A stretch of 39,075 nucleotides of DNA from a virus: the IMG/VR virus record IMGVR_UViG_3300037258_000113, positions 1 through 39,075 of that record; one strand, written 5' to 3'. The translations under genes and the position numbers were made by a program. The notes beneath the pieces were generated by a model that was not told where the DNA came from, searched no databases, and saw nothing but the letters and a program-made list of their open reading frames with translations. This document shows, piece after piece, positions 23,845-31,798 of the stretch. Within the stretch, counting starts at the first letter, position 1; every line of letters begins with the position of its first letter.

Positions 23845-24548
23845 GCGGTGCCTGCTTTTCGTTCGGCTGCCTCGACTCGCTGCGCCAGCCACTCCCATTC
23901 CCAGAGCGGCCACGCGGGGTTGCCGCGCCACCATGTGCCTGCGTCCTGCTCCGGTGGCGTGCAGATGCCGGATTCGCAGACGATCGCGGGCATCTGGCCG
24001 GGCAGCAGCCGGACGCGCCAGCTTGGCTTGCGCTGGATACCGCCGTGGCACCACGGGCAGTCGGCTGCCAGGTGCTGCCGGTCGTAGATGATGCTGAGCG
24101 CGGTCTCGATGCTGTGCAGGATGTCCCACGCGGCGTGGTCGAGGGGGATGCCGTCGGGCATCGAGCGCGCCGCGCTGCGGCACCAGTCGATGAGGGGGGA
24201 TGGGTCGCGCACCGCTGACGGCCAGCATGGACGGGGCGCGACCATCCGCGCTGGGGGGTTCACTCCATCCCCGGCTTCGAGGTCACACGATGCGCCGAGC
24301 AGCGCTGCGTGCAGGGTGCTGAGGGTGTCGAGCACATCAAGGTGCAGGGGTGCTGGCTGCGCTTCAAGGAAGATCTCGGCCATGTGACGGTCGACCCGGA
24401 GCTGCGCATCGCGATCCTCGCGCTGCTCGCTTGTCAGTTCGGCGGGGCGCCATGGTCGCGGGGTGCCGGGGATGCGCGTAGTGGCGAGGAGTGGCCAGAG
24501 CTGGGCGATGCGCGTCCACGGATCGGTGCGCGTCGGAGCGGCGGTCAC
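23841..24548 (-). CDS. Zn-binding early phage protein (DUF7341-like)
   Basis: 235 residues from GTG 24548, overlapping the clamp-like gene stop (GTGA). The first ~160 residues are helical. The C-terminal part has CPWCHGG, CESGICTPPEQD and WWRGNPAWPLWEWEWLAQRV, an aromatic and Cys-rich pattern shared by early proteins of Streptomyces prophages. The two Cys pairs suggest a Zn ribbon. The molecular role is unknown; it travels with the DnaN-like gene. Confidence 0.75.
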   Translation of the reverse strand: MTAAPTRTDPWTRIAQLWPLLATTRIPGTPRPWRPAELTSEQREDRDAQLRVDRHMAEIFLEAQPAPLHLDVLDTLSTLHAALLGASCDLEAGDGVNPPARMVAPRPCWPSAVRDPSPLIDWCRSAARSMPDGIPLDHAAWDILHSIETALSIIYDRQHLAADCPWCHGGIQRKPSWRVRLLPGQMPAIVCESGICTPPEQDAGTWWRGNPAWPLWEWEWLAQRVEAAERKAGTA

Positions 24549-25435
24549 TTTGCGGCGCCCTCGATCTCGGTGGCGGCCGTTGTTGCTGGCTGCTGGAAGA
24601 GCGCGGGATTCACGTCCGGGGTGGGCGGGGCGCCGTCGGCGTGCAGCTCCGCATGGGGATCGCCGGACTGCATCGCGTCGGCCAGCTCCGTGCCGGTGAG
24701 AAGGCCGGCGCCATCGCGCAGCAGGTCACGCTGCGGGCACAGGTCAGCGCGCCATGCTGAATCGGCGAGCATCACCTCGGGTGATTCGAGGTACCGCTTG
24801 GGTGCCCAGACGCCGAGGAAGTGATCCTCGACGGCCATGAGCACGAGGTCGTCGCCTGTGGTGCCGGTGAAGACGGCGAGGCGCTCGGCACCGCGGCACG
24901 CGGCCGCCCAGCGGCTGAGCTCGGCGGCTTCAAGGTGCAGGGCTGGTGCCATCTGCGTCATGGGGCGCTCCAGGGCGCCGCGCAGCTTGCCGCGCCACCC
25001 GGCGAGCGGATCGGAAGACGGGTCGCGCTGGTCGTGCAGCACGAGCCGCGTGCCGGTCTCTGACTCGACGGTGATGGCGAGCCTGCGGACGCTGGTGCGG
25101 CGTCCGGCTGTGGTGACGGGGACGAAGACGTTGTCGATGGTGATGCGGAGCTGGGGGTCGTCTTCCTTGGCGTAGGGGAAGAGCTTGAGGGCGGCTTTGA
25201 CGTCGGCGAGCCTGACGTGGACGGGCTGTGGCTGGAGGTTGAGCCAGTCGAGGTCGGGGGTGAAGCGGCGCTCGGCGGCGAGGGATGCACGGTCGGTGGC
25301 GATGGCGAAGAGGGCGCGGCCGATGGTGTCGATGCGGATGACGGACAGCGCGGATTTGGGGTCGGTGCTGGCGTGGGGGATGACGGGCTTAAGCAGCCCG
25401 GTGAGTTCGCGGCTTGTCATGTCGATGCGCGGCAT
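24545..25435 (-). CDS. DnaN-like sliding-clamp protein (first of two)
   Basis: 296 residues, ATG with AAAGGAG eight bases upstream. It resembles divergent phage clamps: LTGLLKPVIPHASTDPKSALSVIRIDT in pieces at the start, GRALFAIATDRASLAAERR, and the DDLVLMAVEDHFLGVWAP end strand that corresponds to the clamp C-terminal sheet. At ~300 residues it is shorter than bacterial DnaN (~370), and the last ~50 residues are a Pro/Ala-rich tail. A clamp tethers polymerase to DNA. Whether it forms a ring, or competes with the host clamp, cannot be read. Confidence 0.72.
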   Translation of the reverse strand: MPRIDMTSRELTGLLKPVIPHASTDPKSALSVIRIDTIGRALFAIATDRASLAAERRFTPDLDWLNLQPQPVHVRLADVKAALKLFPYAKEDDPQLRITIDNVFVPVTTAGRRTSVRRLAITVESETGTRLVLHDQRDPSSDPLAGWRGKLRGALERPMTQMAPALHLEAAELSRWAAACRGAERLAVFTGTTGDDLVLMAVEDHFLGVWAPKRYLESPEVMLADSAWRADLCPQRDLLRDGAGLLTGTELADAMQSGDPHAELHADGAPPTPDVNPALFQQPATTAATEIEGAAK

Positions 25436-25453
25436 GGGTTTTTCTCCTTTTTT

Positions 25454-25813
25454 TCAGAAAGGCGGTTCGGGCGGCAATTGGATCGGGGATACGTACGGGA
25501 TTTTCGGAGGGGGCTTGTATGGCATGACGGGGTTGCGTCCGTCGGGGCAGCGGTGGCTGAGCATGACGGGATGGTCGCGGTGCTTGATGCGGAATATGTC
25601 GCGGTGAATGAGGTAGAGGCCTTTTGGCTCGGTGAGCATGTCGTAGGAGTAGCGGGGTGGCGTGGCGATTAGTGCGGTTATCTCGGCGTGGATGTCTGCG
25701 GGGGTGATGTCGACGGTGGTGGTGGCTCCCCCTTCGATGCCGGTGAGGACCAGGGCGCAGCAGTGGGGGCATGGACGGGCGGCGGCTGGCCGGCTGATGA
25801 GGTGCTCGGTCAT
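25454..25813 (-). CDS. Small Zn-finger-like early protein
   Basis: 119 residues. The start overlaps the replication-gene stop (ATGA). CPHCCALVL at ~15-23 gives a CxxC, with HRDIFRIKHRDHPVMLSHRCPDG later as a possible second half; the tail is Pro-rich. It is immediately downstream of the replication protein and just after the repeat cluster, so it should be co-transcribed with replication. Unknown function. Confidence 0.7.
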   Translation of the reverse strand: MTEHLISRPAAARPCPHCCALVLTGIEGGATTTVDITPADIHAEITALIATPPRYSYDMLTEPKGLYLIHRDIFRIKHRDHPVMLSHRCPDGRNPVMPYKPPPKIPYVSPIQLPPEPPF

Positions 25814-28098
25814 GACGTGCCGCCGGTGCTGGCGAGGATGGGGCAGCTGCGCCGGTCGTGGGCGCGCTCGCCGCAGCTCGTGCAGACGGTTTCATGATCG
25901 GGAACCACTGGGGTGGTCTGTGAGTGGTTCTGGGGGTGCCCGTGACCGCGAGTGGTTCCCGGTTCCGAGGGGTACTTCGTACCCCCCTCGGGAACCGGTG
26001 GGAACCACTCGCCATGATGGTCACTCGACTGGTTCCGGGAACCACTGGGAACCAGTCGGGAACCACTGGGAACCACTGAATTCTGAGTGTCGTTCTCGCC
26101 TGGTTTGTAGGGGAGCGCGGAGCGGTGGAGCTGGCCGTTACGGGGGCCGTCCTCGGTGGTGAGCCATCCGCCGGCGACGAGCTGTCCGATGGCGATGGTG
26201 ATCCACTGGGTCTTCCCGCGCACGGCGCTGCGGATGGTGCGCGCCGTCACTGGCTCGGCTTGCGATTCCACGAATCTGGATACGGCTTCCATGAGGTAGG
26301 TGGGCTGGAATTCTGGTTTTTCGGTGCCGGGCCGCATATCAGGTGCGGTGATTTCGGCGGTGATAGCACCGTCTTCGCCGGGGGTGAGGATGACCATTCC
26401 GGCGTAGGTCGCCCCGTTGCTGATAGCGCGGACATGGCCGGGCCGGTCTTTTGAGACGGTGAGGCGCAGTTTGCCTTCCTGTCCGCGCCCGAATTTCTGC
26501 ACGGGCTCGATCAGGTAGGCGGCGCCGTCGATGTCGGCGCGCTTGGCCTGGGCGCCGATGGCGTAAGGGCCGCGGTGCTCCTTGTCTTTCGTGGTGTGGT
26601 CAATGGTGAGGACGGCCGCTCCGGTTTTTTTCAATGGCCGGAGCAGGCGCTGGCTGAATGCTGTGGCGTCGGTGTTGTCTGTGAGCTTGAGGCCGAGCAG
26701 CGTCATCGCGGCGTTCACCCCGTCGAGCACCGCGAGATCTGGTGCAGGGTCGGCGAGGACGGCGCCGAGGTCGGCGACGGCCAGGGCGGTCAGCGGCTCA
26801 TCCGGGGAGATGTACCGGAATTGCCTGAGGATCTGGTCGCGGGTGGCGCCGAGGGCGAGGAGTCGCCCGGTGATCCCGGCTGGCGCGTCCTCGAAGTCGA
26901 GGAACAGGACATGCTGGCCGGCGTGGAGGGCCTGGGTGATGGCGAGCAGCGCGACCCATGTCTTGCCGGACTCGCTCTCGCCGATGAAGGCGTTGACCTT
27001 GCCGGCGTACAGGAGCTGCCTCCCGTCGGTGCGGGCGAGGAACGCGGGGAGGGGGTCGCCGCTGGCGTCTCCGTCGAGGATGGGGGTGAGGTCGCGCGGG
27101 TGCCACGAGCTGTGCACCGGCTCGGTTGTGTCGTCACTCTGCGTGTTTTCGTTAGTTGCCTGGTCAGGATGCGACGCTCCGATTGTTATGGGCGTTATGT
27201 TCTCGGGAAGTGGCGTTCCGTAACCGGCTTGGCGGAGGGCCGCGGCTGCGGCTGCGTGGTCGCCACCGTGCTCCAGCACGGCCATGGCGCCGAACTTCGA
27301 GTACGGCACCTCGGTCTCGAAGCCGGTTGAGCTGGAGAAGACGTAGAGTCCGCCGTTCTCCCGCGTGGTTGCGCTGGTGCCGCGTTCCTTGCCGGGACGT
27401 GTCCAGAGCTGCCGGCCGTTCCCGAGGTCGCGTGCCAGCTTCCAGCCATGGGGCCGGAGGATTTCCGGCCACGCCGTCTGAGCTGCCCAGTCGTCGCCCG
27501 GGCGCAGCTGGCCAGCGGGCGCCTGGCCACGCTGGTCGCGTGCCGGCTGCCGGAAGGGCTGCGGGTCAGGTGGCGGGTCGAGGACGGCGCGGATGGCTGG
27601 CCAGTCCACCGCGGTGGTGAGCGTGTCGGCAACGTTTCGCAGTACGTAGGGCTTGCCGACGATGGACGGGGGTGCGAGTACGTAGCCGCCGGTGCCGCGG
27701 AAGTCGATGCGGGCTTTGCGGATTGAGCCGTTCCGCTGGGCGCTCCCGGCGTAGTAGGCGTGCATGCCGCCAGAAGGCGTGGTGATGTAGCCGTCGGCAC
27801 CGCTGATGACCCCGGTGAGGATGAGATCGGTGAACGCCTCCCATCCGCTGCCGTCCGGCTTGACGTCGACGTCGATGACATCGGGACCGGGCGTGCCGGT
27901 GGCGATGCCGATGTTGGCGTCAGGGGTGGCGGTCCACCAGGCGCGGATCTGGGCGCCGTCGGTGGTGGCGTCGAGGACGCCGCGGCCGCCGCGGATGGCT
28001 GGTGTCTTGCTGCCGGGAGCGCAGGGGAAGACTGGCCAGCCGCGGGCCGCGTAGCCGAGCGCGGCGTCGAGCAGCTCGCTCACGCGACGGCCTCGCAT
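25810..28098 (-). CDS. Bifunctional primase-polymerase / RepA-type AAA ATPase
   Basis: 762 residues from ATG 28098, which overlaps the stop of a mini-ORF; a GTG 14 codons upstream lacks an SD. Residues ~5-175 are a Prim-Pol domain: RGWPVFPCAPGSKTP, VIDVDVKPDG (D76, D78) and TTPSGGMHAYY (108-116). A middle domain (GDDWAAQTAWPEILRPHGWKL) leads to an ATPase with FIGESESGKTW (373-380) and VLFLDFEDAP (401-404). Residues ~610-690 look like winged helices. A hydrophilic linker carries the DNA repeats, and CTSCGERAHDRRSC is a terminal Zn knuckle. It should prime and unwind at the phage origin. Confidence 0.9.
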   Translation of the reverse strand: MRGRRVSELLDAALGYAARGWPVFPCAPGSKTPAIRGGRGVLDATTDGAQIRAWWTATPDANIGIATGTPGPDVIDVDVKPDGSGWEAFTDLILTGVISGADGYITTPSGGMHAYYAGSAQRNGSIRKARIDFRGTGGYVLAPPSIVGKPYVLRNVADTLTTAVDWPAIRAVLDPPPDPQPFRQPARDQRGQAPAGQLRPGDDWAAQTAWPEILRPHGWKLARDLGNGRQLWTRPGKERGTSATTRENGGLYVFSSSTGFETEVPYSKFGAMAVLEHGGDHAAAAAALRQAGYGTPLPENITPITIGASHPDQATNENTQSDDTTEPVHSSWHPRDLTPILDGDASGDPLPAFLARTDGRQLLYAGKVNAFIGESESGKTWVALLAITQALHAGQHVLFLDFEDAPAGITGRLLALGATRDQILRQFRYISPDEPLTALAVADLGAVLADPAPDLAVLDGVNAAMTLLGLKLTDNTDATAFSQRLLRPLKKTGAAVLTIDHTTKDKEHRGPYAIGAQAKRADIDGAAYLIEPVQKFGRGQEGKLRLTVSKDRPGHVRAISNGATYAGMVILTPGEDGAITAEITAPDMRPGTEKPEFQPTYLMEAVSRFVESQAEPVTARTIRSAVRGKTQWITIAIGQLVAGGWLTTEDGPRNGQLHRSALPYKPGENDTQNSVVPSGSRLVPSGSRNQSSDHHGEWFPPVPEGGTKYPSEPGTTRGHGHPQNHSQTTPVVPDHETVCTSCGERAHDRRSCPILASTGGTS
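25901..26077. repeat. Iteron cluster with central dyad, candidate phage replication origin
   Basis: The 9-mer GGAACCACT or its complement occurs at 25901-25909, 25923-25930 (partial), 25951-25959, 26001-26009, 26038-26046, 26059-26067 and 26069-26077. One-mismatch forms are at 26028-26036, 26048-26056 and 25991-25999. The last four direct copies start 10, 11 and 10 bases apart, one helical turn. 25951-26009 is a large imperfect dyad: AGTGGTTCCC and GGGAACCACT flank a GGTTCCGAGGGGTAC hairpin with a TTC loop. Copies fall in all three frames, so they are not a protein repeat. Origins inside replication genes are known (lambda O). Confidence 0.72.
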
Positions 28099-28133
28099 GA
28101 CCGGCACGTCCCGGCGAAGATGCCGAGGATCAT
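28095..28133 (-). CDS. Possible 12-residue coupling ORF before the replication gene
   Basis: ATG 28133 overlaps the stop of the upstream gene (ATGA) and its TGA overlaps the ATG chosen for the primase (ATGA again); it encodes MILGIFAGTCRS. It fills the only gap in this part of the operon, so ribosomes could pass straight through. It may also be the remnant of a longer Cys-rich protein. Chance is possible. Confidence 0.35.
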
Positions 28134-28447
28134 GCGGCACCTCGGGTGAGCAGCGGGTGCAGCAGTGCTGCGTCCTCAGGCGTGGCCAGGTAGATGCCGG
28201 GCGCCGGGTAGTCGCCGGTCAGCTCGGCTGGCTGCGCGGGGTGTGGCTGCCGGAATGGGTGGTGGCGGGGTCGTCCGCCGGGTTCGCGGCTCGTGGTGGC
28301 CACCCCGCAGAGGACGCAGAGGCCAGTGAAGTAGATGCCGGTGCCGCGTGGCTCGTCGGCGATTGACGCGCACGTGAGCACGCTGCTGGTGGGCTTGCCG
28401 GTGTTGCAGAAGCCGAGTCCGGGTGAGGTGTAAGAGCCGCTGCTCAT
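28130..28447 (-). CDS. Small early protein with Cys motifs
   Basis: 105 residues from the ATG overlapping the upstream stop (ATGA at 28444-28447). The N-terminal half has GFCNTGKPTSSVLTC and YFTGLCVLCG, giving four Cys that could bind Zn. The rest is Pro/His-rich (HHPFRQPHPAQP), then PAPGIYLATPEDAALL. It belongs to a run of small Cys-rich genes just upstream of the primase. Family not recognised. Confidence 0.68.
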   Translation of the reverse strand: MSSGSYTSPGLGFCNTGKPTSSVLTCASIADEPRGTGIYFTGLCVLCGVATTSREPGGRPRHHPFRQPHPAQPAELTGDYPAPGIYLATPEDAALLHPLLTRGAA

Positions 28448-28626
28448 GACCGGGCCTCCGCATGGACCGGGCACGTCGAGACAGCGACGGAGCGGAAGTA
28501 GCCGGCGCTCAGCTTCCCCCATAGGCACGCGCATCGATCAGGGATGTCATCGAGGTGGGGCAGTCCGAGCGGCACTTCCCGGATATCAGGCGGACCGAAT
28601 CCCCACGCGCGCGAATAGTCGCTCAC
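28444..28626 (-). CDS. Small early protein, unknown
   Basis: 60 residues from GTG 28626, overlapping the upstream stop (GTGA). It has an aromatic start (SDYSRAWGFGPPDIR), a middle DIPDRCACLWGKLSAGYF, and CPVHAEA near the end; three Cys and one His suggest a small metal-binding or disulphide-free fold. Nothing else can be said. Confidence 0.62.
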   Translation of the reverse strand: MSDYSRAWGFGPPDIREVPLGLPHLDDIPDRCACLWGKLSAGYFRSVAVSTCPVHAEARS

Positions 28627-28913
28627 GCTGCCGGCTCCAGGGAAATCAGGTAGGGCTTCCGGCAGCATGGTGCGACGCGCCACCAGGGTCCTGGCTCGGT
28701 CATGTAGTGGACGTGGGCGTGGGGTCTGGGGATCTCCCACGGCTGGCAGTCGGCGGAGAAGGGGCACGGGTCGGTGATGAGCATCGGCCACGCGATGGGG
28801 TGACCGGGGGTGGTCCGCCGGATGACGACGCGGGCGGTGGTGCGGGTGATCGCGATGCACACGTGCTCGGGCTTGCGCGGCACGGCCGGGGCTTGGGGCA
28901 TTCGCAGAGCCAT
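28623..28913 (-). CDS. Small early protein with Cys pairs
   Basis: 96 residues from ATG 28913 (GGATGA just upstream). A GTG at 28979 would add 22 codons but lies inside a hairpin and follows a pyrimidine run, so it is rejected. Strand-like EHVCIAITRTTARVVIRRT, then CPFSADCQPWEIPRP and GPWWRVAPCCRKPYLI. Possible Zn site. Unknown function. Confidence 0.66.
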   Translation of the reverse strand: MALRMPQAPAVPRKPEHVCIAITRTTARVVIRRTTPGHPIAWPMLITDPCPFSADCQPWEIPRPHAHVHYMTEPGPWWRVAPCCRKPYLISLEPAA

Positions 28914-28939
28914 TTCATCCGGGTGCGTGTGAGGGGATG

Positions 28940-28979
28940 GTGACGGCCGCCCGCGGTGAGGGGCACGGGCGGCCGTCAC
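28940..28979 (-). terminator. Perfect 14-bp hairpin within the early operon
   Basis: GTGACGGCCGCCCG (28940-28953) pairs with CGGGCGGCCGTCAC (28966-28979) across 12 bases. There is no U-tract on either side. It lies in the 81-base gap after the gene at 28995-29627, so it may be an attenuator or mRNA-stability element that raises the upstream genes over the downstream ones. Confidence 0.65.
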
Positions 28980-28994
28980 GAAGGGGGAGGCGGG

Positions 28995-29627
28995 CTAGAC
29001 GCCGGCGGGCGCTAGTCCCTGAGCGCGCAGCAGGGCCTGCACCTCAGGCGGGTAGGTGATGAACACGTCGGCCGTCACGACGCCGCCAGGCGCAGGCGCT
29101 GCAGGTGCCGATGCTGGCGCGGGGGGCGCGACTGGGGCGCTAGCGGCAGCAGGCGATGCCGCCGCCGGGTAGGTCGGCGCAGCCGCGACGGGCGCGGGTG
29201 TCTGGTACTGCTGCTGAACCGGTGCCTGCGGTGCTGCTGGCGCGGCTGGCTGCTGCATCTTCCTGGCCGTGTGCGCCTGCCAGTAGGGGCCGGCGACAGC
29301 GGCGTCCTGGCCGGTGAACGGCAGCAGGACGTACGGCGGATTCTGCTTCGGCTTTGCCTGTCCCTGGCCGAGGCGGCCGAGCACCGGGTCACCCCCGGCC
29401 GCGCCCTTAAGCGCGCCGATCAGGGCGCCCTGGAAGAGGAGCGCACCGGGGAACACTTCCCCGCCGTGGCGGCCGTCGAGGCAGTGCAGGTCGACCTCGA
29501 CGGCGTCCTTGTCATCGCCGAAGCTGGTGTTGATGCCGGTCTTGTAGGCGTGGACGACGAACAGGCACAGTGCCCCGATCATCTCGTCTAGCGGAGCCGC
29601 GGAGTTCTCGCGTGGCTGCTGAAACAT
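28995..29627 (-). CDS. Conserved actinophage replication/recombination-cassette protein
   Basis: 210 residues, ATG 29627 with GAGGAA just upstream. Residues ~1-110 are a conserved beta-rich domain: PLDEMIGALCLFVVHAYKTG, AVEVDLHCLDGRHGGEVFPG, and PPYVLLPFTGQDAAVA. The rest is a ~90-residue Pro/Ala/Gln-rich disordered arm, then a short helix (PPEVQALLRAQGL). The layout, folded domain plus disordered tail and short acidic/hydrophobic tip next to a RecB-type nuclease, resembles an ssDNA-binding protein, but the core is not a clear OB fold to my eye. Confidence 0.72.
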   Translation of the reverse strand: MFQQPRENSAAPLDEMIGALCLFVVHAYKTGINTSFGDDKDAVEVDLHCLDGRHGGEVFPGALLFQGALIGALKGAAGGDPVLGRLGQGQAKPKQNPPYVLLPFTGQDAAVAGPYWQAHTARKMQQPAAPAAPQAPVQQQYQTPAPVAAAPTYPAAASPAAASAPVAPPAPASAPAAPAPGGVVTADVFITYPPEVQALLRAQGLAPAGV

Positions 29628-29635
29628 GGTTTCCT

Positions 29636-30442
29636 CTACTGGTTGGCGGTGGGCGGATTGGTGCGGTGACCTGGGCATCCGGTGCCCAGGTCAGTGGAAT
29701 GCGGCAGGTAGAACGGGCAGTACGTGCAGTACGAGTCAGCGGTCGCGAACAGCGCCCACCGCTCCGGGTACCGCTCCGGGTCGACAGTGATCAGCGACGT
29801 GCGGATGCTTTCCAGCCGCGTCAGGTACTCAGCGGCCAGCGCCGGGTTGAACGGCTCCGACCACACGTACAGATCGTCGATCCGGCCGCCGCGCGGGAGG
29901 AACACGACAGCGACGTTGCGAGGCTGGTAGCCGGCGAGCAGCCACCCCAGCCCGTAGGTATGGGACTGCACCTGGTACTGCTGGCCCGGGCCGCTGCGCC
30001 GGTACTTCCTGATCCGGTCAAGCGACGTGACTTTCCAGTCGATGACATCGCCCTGCTCGGTGTCGTAGAGGTCGCAGGATCCGCCGCGGGGCAGCCCGGG
30101 AATCTGGACGCGCTGCTCGATCAGGTACCGCGTGCGGCTGAGCTGCCGGTTGAGGGTGTCGTAGGTGTCAGCCATCCAGGCGTGGACGGCGGTGCCGATG
30201 GTGGAGGGCCACTGGTCGCGGTTGATGTTGGCCTGCGGCCAGTCGAGCAGCTTGTAGGCGAGCCTGCGCCTGCACTCGATGCCGATCTCGCTGGGCCCGA
30301 TCGCGGACTGGAGGGAGCGCGGTGCGTGCGCGGCGGCCTGGTGGACGGTGTCGATGACGGACGTGGAGATGCGCCCGGCGACGCCGGTGGTGGCTGGGCG
30401 GTGTACGGCGGCGGCTGGCTGGGCGAACGTCGGCGCGGTCAT
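29636..30442 (-). CDS. Cas4/RecB-like PD-(D/E)XK nuclease
   Basis: 268 residues, ATG 30442 overlapping the upstream stop. GPSEIGIECRRRLAYKLL holds C57; GTAVHAWM has the RecB-type H87; GSCDLYD (D124) and DVIDWKV (D135, K137) form the nuclease motif; QVQSHTYGLGW follows as motif IV. The C-terminus has YCTYCPFY and TGCPGH. C57 plus these three Cys match the 4Fe-4S layout of Cas4/AddB-type nucleases. In phages such enzymes process ends for recombination or replication. No CRISPR array is present, so the role is phage recombination. Confidence 0.85.
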   Translation of the reverse strand: MTAPTFAQPAAAVHRPATTGVAGRISTSVIDTVHQAAAHAPRSLQSAIGPSEIGIECRRRLAYKLLDWPQANINRDQWPSTIGTAVHAWMADTYDTLNRQLSRTRYLIEQRVQIPGLPRGGSCDLYDTEQGDVIDWKVTSLDRIRKYRRSGPGQQYQVQSHTYGLGWLLAGYQPRNVAVVFLPRGGRIDDLYVWSEPFNPALAAEYLTRLESIRTSLITVDPERYPERWALFATADSYCTYCPFYLPHSTDLGTGCPGHRTNPPTANQ

Positions 30443-30687
30443 GTTTCCCCGCAGCATTCGCCGACCCAGCCGCCAGCGCCGTCGGCGCGGATCTCTTCAC
30501 CGTGCTCGATGACAGCGCCGCACCCGGCGCAGCCGCTGTCGTAGCGGGCCGTGATCCACGGACCCATCTCGGGCTGCGCGGCCGAGCCGGATGGCTGGAG
30601 GAACAGCGCCGGGAGTTCCTGCGCGGGCCGCGCAGTGCAGTCAGCGCAGAAGCCGACAGGAAGCTCGTGCTTGCAATAGGTGGCCAT
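30439..30687 (-). CDS. Small Zn-ribbon protein
   Basis: 82 residues, ATG 30687 with GGAG six bases upstream and a TGATG overlap. Two Cys clusters: YCKHELPVGFCADC at the N-terminus and SGCAGCGAVIEHGEEI ... GECC at the C-terminus. The second is a common actinophage Zn ribbon in which the linker senses or binds DNA ends or RNA; function is unknown. It precedes the nuclease gene and overlaps it. Confidence 0.75.
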   Translation of the reverse strand: MATYCKHELPVGFCADCTARPAQELPALFLQPSGSAAQPEMGPWITARYDSGCAGCGAVIEHGEEIRADGAGGWVGECCGET

Positions 30688-31403
30688 CAGCACTCCGGGC
30701 ACCCGGTCGTGTGACGGCACGTCCATGGCACCCCATCGCGAGCGCTATGGCATGAGAAACAGTGAGTGGTCAGACCAGTCGCGTCGGGCAGATGGTTGCG
30801 GTTCTGGGCAACGATGAACCGGAGATACTGCGCCGCGAGCTGAAAAGCATGTGATGCGTTCGCGGACTCGCCGAGCATGACCGGCACGCCGGCGATTCCG
30901 TGCTCATGAGCACGGACGGACTCGCGAACTTCAAGGGCGATTTCCTCCAGGACACCCGCGAACTTGCCGACGTCGGTCCTCATCAGCAGGGGGGCGGAGA
31001 GTACTTCCGACTTCTGGAAGATCATGTCGAAGCACGCCGCGCAGCCGCGCCATGGCTTTTCCCGGTGCAGGTTGCAGCCACACGTACCGAAGGGGTCGAG
31101 CGCGTCTGAGAACTTCTCGATGCGCGCACGGAGATCTTTGTTGTCGGCCTGGAGCGCGGTGGCGCACTCGTCGAGACGCGCAACGTTGTCTTGGAGGCGA
31201 CGGACTTTGCGCCGTAGCTTGCGGCGCTGCTGCCACAGCTTGTCGCGCTCGGCATCGAGTGCCCGCGCATACTCACGCAGCGCCTCAACAGCCGCCGCCT
31301 GCGTAATCAGCCAATGGGCCATCTGCTCACGGGTAGTCGCGCTGGCGAGCAGGCACTCGGTGCAGTCGATCTTGCCGTCGGGCTCGTGTTCGGCGCACGC
31401 CAT
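30687..31403 (-). CDS. Coiled-coil protein with terminal Cys/His clusters
   Basis: 238 residues from ATG 31403; a GTG one codon upstream also fits the GGGAAGGA SD. CAEHEPDGKIDCTEC opens the protein. Residues ~25-100 are a long charged coiled coil (LDAERDKLWQQRRKLRRKVRR). CGCNLHREKPWRGCAAC follows at ~108-124. After a helical region it closes with HCFSCHSARDGVPWTCRHTTGC. Three Cys/His clusters joined by a coiled coil suggest a dimeric Zn protein. Unrecognised. Confidence 0.7.
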   Translation of the reverse strand: MACAEHEPDGKIDCTECLLASATTREQMAHWLITQAAAVEALREYARALDAERDKLWQQRRKLRRKVRRLQDNVARLDECATALQADNKDLRARIEKFSDALDPFGTCGCNLHREKPWRGCAACFDMIFQKSEVLSAPLLMRTDVGKFAGVLEEIALEVRESVRAHEHGIAGVPVMLGESANASHAFQLAAQYLRFIVAQNRNHLPDATGLTTHCFSCHSARDGVPWTCRHTTGCPEC

Positions 31404-31786
31404 CACTTGCCGTCCTTCCCGGTGAGGCGGAACGGCCGCGCGGGCTTCGACTCCCGCAGGTAGCCCTCGATCACCTGCACGCCGAAGTCACGTTCCAGCG
31501 CCTTGCGGTCCAGGGTTCGTGACGGCTTCGACGGCCGCCACGTGACGACGGTGATGCCGTCAATCCGGGCTTCGGTGGCGTCGCCCATCGCGGCCTGGAT
31601 GTGCTTGACGGCCTGCTCGCGCTTGGCCTTGATGTCGTCGATCTGGGCGTCCCACCCGGCGATGGCGTGGTGCCAGGCGGCGGTGACGGGGTCGAGGTCG
31701 ACGGTGAGGGGCTCGGGCTCGGCGAGCGGCGACGTCATCGCCACGGGCGCGGGGACTGTGGCAGGCGTCGTGTCGGGCTTGGTCAT
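31403..31786 (-). CDS. Conserved early phage protein, C-terminal YqaJ-like extension
   Basis: 127 residues. After a Pro-rich leader (~1-30), a helix (DAQIDDIKAKREQAVKHIQAAMG) leads to DATEARIDGITVVTWRPSKPSRTLDRKAL. This Gly-Asp-x-x-x-A-x-x-D-G-x-x-V-x-T-W pattern is found C-terminal to YqaJ/RecE-type exonucleases and as separate small phage proteins. It may assist the neighbouring nuclease. The start shows little SD. Confidence 0.7.
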   Translation of the reverse strand: MTKPDTTPATVPAPVAMTSPLAEPEPLTVDLDPVTAAWHHAIAGWDAQIDDIKAKREQAVKHIQAAMGDATEARIDGITVVTWRPSKPSRTLDRKALERDFGVQVIEGYLRESKPARPFRLTGKDGK

Positions 31787-31798
31787 CGCGGAGGCCGT

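Noticed and set aside
28623-28979. GTG 28979 as start of the gene ending at 28623
   Set aside because: The codon lies in the arm of a perfect 14-bp hairpin and is preceded by a pyrimidine run with no SD; ATG 28913 fits better.
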